Assembly: GCF_004348525.1 (NCBI RefSeq)
Contig: NZ_SMKG01000025.1
Location: forward strand, 1 to 45,499
From: Micromonospora sp. 15K316
Lineage (GTDB): Bacteria > Actinomycetota > Actinomycetes > Mycobacteriales > Micromonosporaceae
Direction: 5' to 3'
DNA: 45,499 bases
The notes under the pieces are model-generated. The model was not told the origin of the DNA, made no database searches, and worked only from the letters and a program-made list of their open reading frames with translations. Every line of letters starts with the position of its first letter. The first letter of the stretch is position 1. Below are positions 1-8,730 of this stretch, in pieces. The position numbers and the translations under genes were made by a program.

Positions 1-162
1 GGGGCGGGGCGCCCACTCGAACCCCGGCACCTCGTCGGCGCTGAACAACTCGTACGCGGCACCCCGGGCGATCTCCTCCGCCGGGTAGACGCCCCCGCCG
101 TACGCCACCCGCAGCCCGGTACGCCCGTCGGCCTCGCCGCTGGTCTGCGGTGCGACGCTCAT
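1..162 (-). CDS. Hypothetical protein, N-terminal 54 residues only
   Basis: An open frame reads leftward from an ATG at 162 to the window edge without a stop, giving 54 residues; the rest lies outside. The N-terminus has about 15 polar residues followed by a stretch with the motif YGGGVYPAEEIARGAAYELF. I do not recognise the family. The codons have the strong third-position GC bias of a real actinomycete gene, and it is transcribed divergently from tatD across a 197-nt gap. In many actinomycetes metG lies next to tatD, but this N-terminus does not look like a tRNA synthetase. Confidence 0.5.
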   Translation of the reverse strand, partial: MSVAPQTSGEADGRTGLRVAYGGGVYPAEEIARGAAYELFSADEVPGFEWAPRP

Positions 163-359
163 CGGATCACCGTGCCGCGGTACCCGCGATCTGCCCGCTC
201 GCGTCGCCGCTGCGCGTCGGCGCGAGCGCCACGCGGCTGTTCCCAGTGGTTCGCTGCGCTCCGCTCGCTCACCGGGCGACCGTAGAGTCGCCCTCGGTAA
301 TCGAGGTGAACAGCAGGTGGCGGGCGGGTGGACCGGCTCGGTGTGTGATCCTTTGGGTG

Positions 360-1268
360 ATGAGCCAGCCAACCGAACAGCCGATCGACGCAAGCGAGTC
401 CCGTCGTGCCCGTGCCGCCCGCCGAGCCGGCGAGTTCCCGCCCGCCCCGCAGCCGCTGCCGAGCCCGGTGCTGGACAGCCACACCCATCTGGACATAACG
501 GTCAGTGAGGCGGGTGTTCCCGGCGGCGGCCCCTCCGACGACCCGATCGCCACGGCCATCGAGGTCGCGAACCGGGTCGGGGTGGACCGCCTGGTGCAGG
601 TCGGCGTGGACGTCCCCTCCTCCCGCTGGGGGGTGGAGACCGCACAGCGGTACCCGGCGGTGGTGGCCACCGTGGCGCTGCACCCCAACGACGCCCCCCG
701 CCTGCCCGACCTGGACGAGGCGCTGCGTGAGATCGAGGGGCTCGCCGCCCACGACCGCGTCCGGGGCGTCGGCGAGACCGGGATGGACTTCTTCCGCACC
801 GGCGATGAGGGGCGCGCCGCCCAGGAGGAGAGCTTCCGGGCGCACATCGCCATCGCCAAGCGGTACGGCAAGGCGCTCGTCATCCACGACCGCGACGCGC
901 ACGGCGACGTGCTGCGCGTCCTCGACGACGAGGGCGCGCCGGAGACAGTGGTGCTGCACTGCTTCTCCGGCGACGCCGCGTTCGCCGCCGAGTGCGTACG
1001 CCGCGGCTACCTGCTCAGCTTCGCCGGCACGGTCACCTTCGCCAGCGCCGGGGCGCTGCGCGAGGCGGCCGCCGTGACCCCGCTCGACCAGATCCTGGTG
1101 GAGACCGACGCCCCATACCTCACGCCCACGCCGCACCGCGGCCGCCCCAACGCGTCGTACCTGGTTCCGCTGACCGTCCGGGCGCTCGCCGCCGCCACCG
1201 GCGCCGACCTGGACGAGCTCTGCGCCGCGATCTCCGCCACCGGCGACCGGGTCTTCGGGCCGTGGTGA
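360..1268 (+). CDS. tatD: TatD family metal-dependent DNase/hydrolase
   Basis: A 302-residue TIM-barrel amidohydrolase-type metal hydrolase, probably a cytosolic 3'-5' exonuclease acting in DNA or RNA end processing. Family hallmarks are visible: the metal-binding H-x-H (DSHTHLDI, His41 and His43), GETGMDFF with Glu139, His176 in [10 protein letters not shown], His200 in VLHCFSG and Asp250 in LVETDAPYL. The frame is open back to 150, but ATG 360 is preferred because the 70 extra residues look non-coding and the usual length is about 260-300. An ALHPND motif near residue 107 is also typical. The next gene, rsmA, starts 73 nt downstream. In many actinomycetes an rpf gene lies between these two; here there is none. 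The precise substrate of actinobacterial TatD proteins is not settled. Confidence 0.93.
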   Translation: MSQPTEQPIDASESRRARAARRAGEFPPAPQPLPSPVLDSHTHLDITVSEAGVPGGGPSDDPIATAIEVANRVGVDRLVQVGVDVPSSRWGVETAQRYPAVVATVALHPNDAPRLPDLDEALREIEGLAAHDRVRGVGETGMDFFRTGDEGRAAQEESFRAHIAIAKRYGKALVIHDRDAHGDVLRVLDDEGAPETVVLHCFSGDAAFAAECVRRGYLLSFAGTVTFASAGALREAAAVTPLDQILVETDAPYLTPTPHRGRPNASYLVPLTVRALAAATGADLDELCAAISATGDRVFGPW

Positions 1269-1328
1269 GCCGCGTGGTGCGGCGGCTGCCCGACCCGGGG
1301 TGCTTCCGGACCGCCCGGCCGCGCCCCC

Positions 1329-1334
1329 TACGCT
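1329..1334 (+). promoter_or_regulatory. -10 box of a probable leaderless rsmA promoter
   Basis: TACGCT matches TANNNT and ends 7 nt before the ATG at 1342, so transcription would begin at the start codon itself. No Shine-Dalgarno sequence is visible upstream of rsmA, which fits. No clear -35 is seen. Confidence 0.45.
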
Positions 1335-1341
1335 GCTGCCC

Positions 1342-2211
1342 ATGAGCGGTCTCCTCGGCCCGGCGGAGATCCGGGACTTGGCCGCCCGGTTGGGTGTCGC
1401 CCCGACGAAGAAGCTCGGGCAGAACTTCGTGCACGACCCGAACACCGTGCGGCGGATCGTCGGCACCGCCGGGCTCGCCCCCGACGATGTGGCGCTGGAG
1501 GTCGGCCCCGGGCTCGGCTCGCTCACCCTGGCCCTGCTCCCGGTCGCCGCGCGCGTGCACGTCGTCGAGATCGACCGGGTGCTCGCTGACGCGCTGCCGG
1601 AGACCGCTGCCCGGTACGCCGGACCGGACGCCGCCCGGCTCACCGTGCACCACGCCGACGCGCTGCGGGTCACCGCCGCCGACCTCGGCGACCCGGCGCC
1701 CACCGCGCTGGTGGCGAACCTGCCCTACAACGTCGCCGTGCCCGTGGTGCTGCACCTGCTCGCCGAGCTGCCCGGCCTGCGGCACGGCCTGGTGATGGTG
1801 CAGAAGGAGGTCGCCGACCGGCTGGTCGCGGGTCCCGGCTCCAAGGTGTACGGCATCCCGTCGGTGAAACTCGCCTGGTACGCCCGTGCCCGGGCGGCCG
1901 GTCGGGTCCCGCCCAACGTCTTCTGGCCGGTGCCGAACGTCGACTCCGGCCTGGTCGCCTTCACCCGTCGCGAGCCGCCCCGCGCCGACGTGACCCGCGA
2001 GCGGGTCTTCGCCGTGGTCGACGCGGCGTTCGCCCAGCGGCGCAAGACCCTGCGCGCCGCCCTCGCCGGCTGGGCCGGTGGCGCCGACCGGGCCGCCGCC
2101 GCGCTCATCGCGGCGGGCGTGGACCCCGGGGCGCGGGGCGAGGCGCTCACCGTCGAGCAGTTCGCCGCCATCGCCGCGTCGGCTCCGGCCGCCGCACCCG
2201 CCGGGCAGTAG
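1342..2211 (+). CDS. rsmA: 16S rRNA (adenine1518/1519-N6)-dimethyltransferase RsmA/KsgA
   Basis: A 289-residue SAM-dependent methyltransferase that dimethylates two adjacent adenines near the 3' end of 16S rRNA late in 30S assembly. The N-terminal motif [18 protein letters not shown] is the family signature. SAM motif I reads [13 protein letters not shown], and the catalytic motif IV is [10 protein letters not shown], followed by [12 protein letters not shown]. The C-terminal helical domain ends with [13 protein letters not shown], as in other KsgA proteins. ATG 1342 is chosen because it directly precedes the conserved N-terminal region and sits 7 nt after a TANNNT box. It is followed after 9 nt by a short ORF and then by ispE, the common actinobacterial rsmA-ispE order. 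Loss of this enzyme generally gives kasugamycin resistance. Confidence 0.96.
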   Translation: MSGLLGPAEIRDLAARLGVAPTKKLGQNFVHDPNTVRRIVGTAGLAPDDVALEVGPGLGSLTLALLPVAARVHVVEIDRVLADALPETAARYAGPDAARLTVHHADALRVTAADLGDPAPTALVANLPYNVAVPVVLHLLAELPGLRHGLVMVQKEVADRLVAGPGSKVYGIPSVKLAWYARARAAGRVPPNVFWPVPNVDSGLVAFTRREPPRADVTRERVFAVVDAAFAQRRKTLRAALAGWAGGADRAAAALIAAGVDPGARGEALTVEQFAAIAASAPAAAPAGQ

Positions 2212-2214
2212 GCT
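2209..2214 (+). promoter_or_regulatory. -10 box overlapping the rsmA stop codon
   Basis: TAGGCT contains the rsmA stop codon and ends 6 nt before the GTG at 2221, the layout of a leaderless promoter for the 55-aa ORF and ispE. There is no convincing -35, so this is weaker than the boxes with 7-nt spacing. Confidence 0.35.
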
Positions 2215-2220
2215 GGCGCC

Positions 2221-2388
2221 GTGCCCGCCGGCATGCCGCACCATTCGCGGATCGCGCAGGATCCGTGGCATGTCCACACGTACGACCTGGTCGACGACGG
2301 ATACCCGCCGGTCGTCGACGCTGCCGAGGAGCTGATCGTGGAGAAGCCGTTCGACACCCGCCCGAGCCTGCGGGACGTCGCCCCGTGA
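2221..2388 (+). CDS. Small conserved-looking protein of 55 residues between rsmA and ispE
   Basis: A GTG-started frame of 56 codons including the stop, beginning 9 nt after the rsmA stop. Its TGA overlaps the GTG start of ispE in a GTGA arrangement typical of translational coupling. The product is hydrophilic and acidic, rich in His and Asp near the N-terminus (MPHHSRIAQDPWHVHTYDLV), and has no membrane segment. I do not recognise a family. Tight packing, GC-rich third positions and the coupled stop/start argue that it is a real gene. A function in ribosome maturation or isoprenoid synthesis would be only a guess from position. Confidence 0.6.
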   Translation: MPAGMPHHSRIAQDPWHVHTYDLVDDGYPPVVDAAEELIVEKPFDTRPSLRDVAP

Positions 2389-3335
2389 CCGAGGCCTGGC
2401 GACCGGACGGCGAGGACGAGCGGCGCGGGGCCAGCGGCCCGGTGAAGGTCCGGGTGCCCGCCAAGGTCAACCTGCACCTCGGCGTGGGCCCGCTGCGCCG
2501 CGACGGCTATCACGAGCTCAACACCGTCTATCACGCGATCTCCATCTACGACGAGCTGACCGCCCGCCGGGGAGACACCCTCACGCTCACGATGGAGGGC
2601 GAGGGCGCCGGCGAGCTGGCCCTGGACGACTCCAACCTGGTGATGCGGGCCGCGCACGCGCTCGCCGGGTACGCGGGGGTGCTCCCGCACGCCCGGCTGC
2701 ACCTGCGTAAGCAGATCCCCCTCGCCGGCGGCCTGGCGGGTGGCAGCGCGGACGCGGCAGCCACCCTCGTGGCCTGCGACGCCCTCTGGGGCACCGGGCT
2801 CACCCGCGACGAACTGGCCGGCATCGCCGCCGACCTCGGTTCGGACGTGCCGTTCCTGATCCACGGCGGCACGGCGCTGGGCACCGGGCGCGGCGAGGCG
2901 GTCAGCCCGGTACTGGCCCGCCCGACCTCGTGGTACTGGGTCGTGGCCATCGCGGACGGCGGTCTCTCCACCCCGGCCGCCTATCGCGAGCTGGACCGGC
3001 TCCGCGAGGCCGGCACCGCCGGCCCACCGCTCGGCGCGACCGACGCGCTGCTCGCCGCGCTGCGCCAGCGCGACCCGCGGGTGCTCGCCGCCACGCTCGG
3101 CAACGACCTCCAGGACGCCGCCCTCGCCATGCGCCCCGCCCTCGCCGAGACGCTCAAGGCGGGCGAGGCGGCCGGCGCGCTCGCCGGCATCGTCTCCGGA
3201 TCCGGACCGACCTGCGTATTCCTCGCCGAGAACGGCGCGCACGCCGAGCGGATCGCATCCGAGCTCACCGCCACCGAGGTGTGCCGGGAGGCGCGGGTGG
3301 CACACGGCCCGGTGGCGGGCGCGCGGGTCAACTGA
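2385..3335 (+). CDS. ispE: 4-diphosphocytidyl-2-C-methyl-D-erythritol kinase
   Basis: This GHMP-superfamily kinase phosphorylates CDP-methylerythritol in the non-mevalonate (MEP) isoprenoid pathway, cytosolic and ATP-dependent. The 316-residue product has the substrate-binding start PAKVNLHLGV, then RDGYHELNTVYHAI, the ATP-binding GHMP loop PLAGGLAGGSADAAATL and the C-terminal motif GIVSGSGPTCVFL. About 20 charged residues precede the first conserved motif. The GTG at 2385 is preferred because it overlaps the preceding stop by four bases; no better start lies closer to the conserved region. The length is normal for the family. A 231-nt gap separates it from the ABC-F gene. Confidence 0.95.
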   Translation: MTEAWRPDGEDERRGASGPVKVRVPAKVNLHLGVGPLRRDGYHELNTVYHAISIYDELTARRGDTLTLTMEGEGAGELALDDSNLVMRAAHALAGYAGVLPHARLHLRKQIPLAGGLAGGSADAAATLVACDALWGTGLTRDELAGIAADLGSDVPFLIHGGTALGTGRGEAVSPVLARPTSWYWVVAIADGGLSTPAAYRELDRLREAGTAGPPLGATDALLAALRQRDPRVLAATLGNDLQDAALAMRPALAETLKAGEAAGALAGIVSGSGPTCVFLAENGAHAERIASELTATEVCREARVAHGPVAGARVN

Positions 3336-3516
3336 CCCGCGACCGCCCGAGCGGTTACGGCTACGGGGAGGTCGCGGCCGCCCGGAGGGCGGGGGCGGCA
3401 ACCTCCGGCACGCCGCGCGATCGCGGCGGGACCCACGGATCTCAGCGGGCCGCCGGATGGCCGGGACGTCGCGCCGGGCGCACCCACCCCGGGGTGCCGC
3501 GTACCCTTGAAGGCCA

Positions 3517-3546
3517 GGCGTCCCGTGCCCGCCGGCACCGGACGCC
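3517..3546 (+). promoter_or_regulatory. Hairpin in the leader of the ABC-F gene
   Basis: Arms GGCGTCC (3517-3523) and GGACGCC (3540-3546) pair; after one C/C mismatch, GTGCC and GGCAC pair around a CGCC loop. The hairpin ends 8 nt before the purine-rich ribosome site at 3555-3563. No T-run follows, so it is not a classical terminator. It could influence translation or be an attenuator. A -10-like TACCCT lies just upstream at 3502-3507. Confidence 0.4.
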
Positions 3547-3566
3547 TTGATCATGAAAGGTAGGTC

Positions 3567-5372
<1,806 letters not shown>

Positions 5373-5509
5373 CCAGCCTCGTCGGCCATCGACCGTGGTG
5401 ACCCGGCCGGTGGTCGCCACCCCAGGTGGGCCCCCGTGTGCCGCGTCACACTCCGACGTGCGGGAGAATCGTCGTCGACCCTCACCCGAACGGCGTTGGA
5501 GACTCAGAC

Positions 5510-5965
5510 ATGGCCCATACCCCCGTCAACCACCCCGCGCGGCCGATCTACCGGGCGATCGCCGGGCTGACCGGCCTGTACCTGGTGGTCTTCGGTGTGC
5601 TCGGCGTCATCACGAGCGCCGGCGGCGAGCTCTTCGCCCAGGACGACACCCAGGTCCTCGGCCAGGGTACGAACCTCGGCTTCTCGCTGATCAGCGCCGT
5701 GCTCGGGCTCCTCGTGCTGGCCGGCACCCTGCTCGGCCGCAACATCGACGTCGCGATCGACCAGTGGCTGGCGTACATCCTGATGATCGTCAGCCTCGGT
5801 GGGCTCGCCTTCAGCCGGACCGACGCGAACTTCTTCAACTTCACCATCCCGACTGTCATCGTCCTGATGGTGGCCGCCCTGGTGCTGCTCGTGGCCGGCA
5901 TGTACGGCAAGGTCGGGACCGATGAGGAGAAGGAGGCGTGGCAGAAGGCCCGCCTGGTGCTCTGA
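5510..5965 (+). CDS. DUF4383 domain membrane protein, copy 1
   Basis: A 151-residue protein with four predicted membrane helices (about residues 16-36, 55-76, 88-106 and 115-135) and short polar ends. It starts with MAHTPVNHPARPIYR, the conserved N-terminal motif of DUF4383 proteins, common in actinobacteria and of unknown function. ATG 5510 is preceded by a GGAG-type ribosome site. The motif and topology are repeated by the next gene on the same strand, so the two are tandem paralogues. Sequence identity looks moderate, meaning an old duplication. The C-terminus ends in a charged tail (GTDEEKEAWQKARLVL) expected to be cytoplasmic. Confidence 0.82.
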   Translation: MAHTPVNHPARPIYRAIAGLTGLYLVVFGVLGVITSAGGELFAQDDTQVLGQGTNLGFSLISAVLGLLVLAGTLLGRNIDVAIDQWLAYILMIVSLGGLAFSRTDANFFNFTIPTVIVLMVAALVLLVAGMYGKVGTDEEKEAWQKARLVL

Positions 5966-6004
5966 TCCCCGGTCGCGCTTTTGCTTGTCTCTGGTTGCGC
6001 TTCT

Positions 6005-6075
6005 GGTTTCGCCGGAGCCGACCCGCTCCGGGCGGTCAGGCTTGATCCCTCCGCGGGTCGGGCTCCGGCGAAACC
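6005..6075 (+). repeat. Hairpin repeat with conserved 26-nt loop, copy 1
   Basis: The left arm GGTTTCGCCGGAGCC (6005-6019) plus GACCCGC (6020-6026) pairs with GCGGGTC (6053-6059), a bulged G, and GGCTCCGGCGAAACC (6061-6075). This gives 22 perfect pairs with one bulge. The 26-nt loop at 6027-6052 is identical to the loop of the element at 42369-42394, although the stem sequences differ. Inside the loop GGTCA and TGATC can pair around GGCT. The element starts 39 nt after the first DUF4383 stop, in the direction of transcription. There is no following T-run. It may be a structured RNA, a terminator-like element or a repetitive extragenic palindrome. Confidence 0.75.
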
Positions 6076-6223
6076 CATGGTGGTCCCGCGCCGTCCTGGC
6101 CGTTCCGGCCGGCTGAGCGGGACCAGTTGTGTTTGCGGGCGGACCAGTCTGTTCGCCGGACAGTCGGCGTCCCGACGGGCGACAATCCTCCGGAACCGGT
6201 CATCTCGGGTGGAGGAGAGGCTC

Positions 6224-6700
6224 ATGGCGCATTTTCCGGTGAACCATCCGGCGCGACCGATCTACCGCGTCCTCTCCGGGCTCATCGGGCTCTACATCCT
6301 GGTCTTCGGCGTCTGGGGAGTCGCGCAGACCGCCGGGCAGTTCCTCTTCGCCCGCGAGAGCAACTGGGTGCTCGGGCTCCGCACCAACCTCGCGTTCTCC
6401 ATCGCCTCGGTGATCTTCGGAGCCTTCCTGCTGATCGGCGCGTCGCTGCGCACCAACCTCGGCCACTACATGAACCTGACCGCCGGCATCGTCTTCCTGG
6501 TCACCAGCATCCTCATGATGTCGGTGCTGCAGACCGGGGCGAACTTCCTGAACTTCTCGATGTCCACGGTCATCGTGTCGATGCTCTTCGGTCTGGTGCT
6601 GCTCGGCACCGGCCTCTACGACAAGGTCGGCCCGCCGGAACTCGCCGAGGCGGAGCGACGCCATCGGGACAAGCAGATCTCCGAGGCGAACACGCGCTGA
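6224..6700 (+). CDS. DUF4383 domain membrane protein, copy 2
   Basis: A 158-residue four-helix membrane protein starting MAHFPVNHPARPIYRVLSG, nearly the same N-terminal motif as the gene at 5510. Predicted helices lie at about residues 15-35, 53-72, 82-102 and 110-130. The C-terminal tail is long and charged (AEAERRHRDKQISEANTR). ATG 6224 follows a strong GGAGGAGAGG ribosome site. The 258-nt gap from copy 1 contains the conserved-loop hairpin and another inverted repeat (GTCCCGC at 6083, GCGGGAC at 6117). The gene converges on the TetR regulator with 27 nt between stops. Function is unknown; a role in the cell envelope is inferred only from topology. Confidence 0.82.
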   Translation: MAHFPVNHPARPIYRVLSGLIGLYILVFGVWGVAQTAGQFLFARESNWVLGLRTNLAFSIASVIFGAFLLIGASLRTNLGHYMNLTAGIVFLVTSILMMSVLQTGANFLNFSMSTVIVSMLFGLVLLGTGLYDKVGPPELAEAERRHRDKQISEANTR

Positions 6701-6727
6701 CCGGCCGGCGGTCGCCGCCGGGCGGGC

Positions 6728-7417
6728 TCAGTGCTTGCGGGAGGAGATCAGGGTCGGCTTCGCCTCCAGGTGCGAGAGCCCGTTCCAGGCCAGGTTCACC
6801 AGGTGCGCGGCGACCGTCTCCTTGCGTGGCTTACGGACCTCCAACCACCAGCGACCGGTCAACGCCACCATGCCGACGAGCGCCTGCGAGTAGAGCTCGG
6901 CGAGCTTCGGGTCGTACCCCCGGCTCTTGTACTCGGCGCCCAGGATGTGCTCGACCTGATGGGCCACGTCGTTGAGCACGCTGCTGAAGTTGCCCGTCGC
7001 CGCCATCAACGGCGACTCGCGGACCAGCACCCGGAAACCGCTCGTCTCCTCCTCGATGTAGCTGAGCAGGGCCATCGCCGCCTGTTCCAGCAGCTCCCTC
7101 GGGTGGCCGGCGGTCAACGCGGTGGTGATCCGGTCCAGCAGCGCCCGGACCTCCCGGTCCACCACGACGGCGTAGAGCCCTTCCTTGCCACCGAAGTGCT
7201 CGTAGACCACCGGCTTCGACACCTTCGCCCGCGCCGCCACCTCCTCCACCGAGGTCGCGTCGAAACCGCGCTCGGCGAAGAGCTGCCGTCCGATCGAGAT
7301 CAGCTGTTCCCGGCGCTGAGCCGCCGACATGCGTACCCGGGAGGATGACTTGCCGCCGGGCGGGTCCGCCGACCTTCGCCGGCTCGTGCCACCCTCGCTG
7401 CCTAGGACATCCGCCAT
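6728..7417 (-). CDS. TetR/AcrR family transcriptional regulator
   Basis: A 229-residue regulator with an N-terminal TetR helix-turn-helix: RREQLISIGRQLFAERGFDA, then TSVEEVAARAKVSKPVVYEHFGGKEGLY, about residues 32-80. A helical ligand and dimer domain follows. About 30 low-complexity residues precede the HTH. The start at 7417 is chosen for its GAGGTGA ribosome site 4 nt upstream; an in-frame start at 7483 is possible. It lies 226 nt downstream of the desaturase on the same strand. TetR proteins next to desaturases often control unsaturated fatty-acid synthesis, so the tandem palindromes before the desaturase are candidate operators. The C-terminal motif LVGMVALTGRWWLEVRKP is common in actinobacterial homologues. 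Confidence 0.88.
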   Translation of the reverse strand: MADVLGSEGGTSRRRSADPPGGKSSSRVRMSAAQRREQLISIGRQLFAERGFDATSVEEVAARAKVSKPVVYEHFGGKEGLYAVVVDREVRALLDRITTALTAGHPRELLEQAAMALLSYIEEETSGFRVLVRESPLMAATGNFSSVLNDVAHQVEHILGAEYKSRGYDPKLAELYSQALVGMVALTGRWWLEVRKPRKETVAAHLVNLAWNGLSHLEAKPTLISSRKH

Positions 7418-7643
7418 CTCGTCACCTCGCCGGCGCTCGGTGACGCCCTGCCGTGGGATGGTGCCTCCGCTGTACCCGCTCACTTCGCCGCCTCACTGGC
7501 GTACGGCCGGGCGGCGCTCGCGCGCCGTCCGACCGTACCCGCCGCGTGCCCGGCCCCCCTGTCGCCGTGCCGCGCGGCATTCCCCCCGCTTCGTTCGGTC
7601 ACCGGGCCATACTGCCAGGTAACCGCCGAGTCCATTTCCCGGA

Positions 7644-8600
7644 TCACCCCGCCGACGGTGACACCATCTTCGCCGCGAGGCGTTCCGGCTTCGGCCAGCG
7701 CACGTCGTACGCCGCCCCGGACTTCTCCAGGAACCAGATGACCCGGGCCGAGATGTCCACCTGGCCGCGCAGGACGCCGTGCCGGGCGCAGGTCGGGTCG
7801 GCGTGGTGCAGGTTGTGCCAGCTCTCGCCGAAGGAGAGGATCGCGAGCGGCCAGAAGTTCGCCGCCCGGTCGCCCTGCCGCATCGCGAAGGGACGCTCGC
7901 CGTAGACGTGGCAGACCGAGTTGATCGCCCAGGTGACGTGGTGCAGCAACGCGATGCGGACCAGCCCGGCCCAGAAGAGCGCGGTCAGCGCGCCCTGCCA
8001 CGACCAGGTCAGCAGGCCGCCCATCAGCGCCGGGCCCAGCACCGAGATCGTCACGAGCAGCGGGAAGAGCTGGTCGACCCGCTTGATGTCGCGGTCGGCG
8101 ATCAGGTCGGGCGCGAACCGCTGCCGGTTGGAGAGTTCCCGGCTGAACATCCAGCCGAGGTGCGCGTGGAAGAGGCCGCGGGTCAGACCCCAGACGCTCT
8201 CGCCGAACCGCCACGGGGAGTGCGGGTCACCCTCCAGATCGGAGAAGGCGTGGTGGCGACGGTGGTCTGCCACCCACTGGATGATCTCGCCCTGCACCGA
8301 GAGTGAGCCGGCGACCGCCAGCGCGACGCGCAGGCCGCGCCGGGCCTTGAACGAACCGTGGGTGAAGTAGCGGTGGTAGCCGACCGTCACGCCGAGCCCG
8401 GAGATCACGTACCAGAACGCGGCGATGCCCACGTCGGTCCAGCTCAGCCAGCCACCCCAGGCGACCGGCACGGCGGCCACCAGGGCCCCGAACGGGATCA
8501 GCACGAAGAGCCAGAGCGCGACGAGAATGCCGGGCGACTGCGTGCCCTGGGTGAGTGGCTTTGGTCCGGATGCTTTCGGTTCGAGCAGGGCGGTCGACAT
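7644..8600 (-). CDS. Membrane fatty-acid desaturase (acyl-CoA delta-9 type)
   Basis: A 318-residue integral-membrane di-iron desaturase that introduces a cis double bond into saturated acyl chains with oxygen and an electron donor. The three histidine boxes are present: HRYFTHGSF near residue 80, HRRHHAFSD near 117 and HNLHHADPT near 257. Hydrophobic stretches at about residues 24-70 and 175-210 give the usual two hairpins. The start at 8600 (MSTALLEPKA) has GAGGTG just upstream; a GTG 36 nt earlier is an alternative. No fused electron-transfer domain is present, so a separate ferredoxin or oxidoreductase is needed. The gene is read away from the HTH gene at 8731; its upstream region holds two tandem TACG-N4-CGTA palindromes. 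Confidence 0.92.
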   Translation of the reverse strand: MSTALLEPKASGPKPLTQGTQSPGILVALWLFVLIPFGALVAAVPVAWGGWLSWTDVGIAAFWYVISGLGVTVGYHRYFTHGSFKARRGLRVALAVAGSLSVQGEIIQWVADHRRHHAFSDLEGDPHSPWRFGESVWGLTRGLFHAHLGWMFSRELSNRQRFAPDLIADRDIKRVDQLFPLLVTISVLGPALMGGLLTWSWQGALTALFWAGLVRIALLHHVTWAINSVCHVYGERPFAMRQGDRAANFWPLAILSFGESWHNLHHADPTCARHGVLRGQVDISARVIWFLEKSGAAYDVRWPKPERLAAKMVSPSAG

Positions 8601-8646
8601 GGCACCTCGCAGCGCTGGGGAGTAGGGGAACATCACAAGCTACGCC

Positions 8647-8673
8647 TACGTCACCGTAACTTACGCAACCGTA
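8647..8673 (-). promoter_or_regulatory. Tandem palindromic operators upstream of the desaturase
   Basis: Two 12-bp sites, TACGTCACCGTA (8647-8658) and TACGCAACCGTA (8662-8673), each have perfect TACG/CGTA arms around four bases and lie 15 bp apart centre to centre. They sit 47-73 nt before the desaturase start and overlap a plausible promoter on the minus strand (TTACGG, 16 nt, TGTGAT). The TetR protein encoded downstream of the desaturase is the natural candidate ligand. Confidence 0.5.
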
Positions 8674-8718
8674 GATCGCACGGGGAAGTTCGCGAGAGGC
8701 TTTGTCGTACCGTCCCCC

Positions 8719-8724
8719 TAGCGT
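8719..8724 (+). promoter_or_regulatory. -10 box of the HTH gene, probable leaderless start
   Basis: TAGCGT ends exactly 7 nt before ATG 8731, and no ribosome site precedes that ATG. This fits a leaderless transcript. Confidence 0.4.
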
Positions 8725-8730
8725 CGACCC

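Noticed and set aside
8601..8636. A longer desaturase start at GTG 8636
   Set aside because: The added 12 residues lack support, and ATG 8600 has a ribosome site and lies next to conserved sequence.
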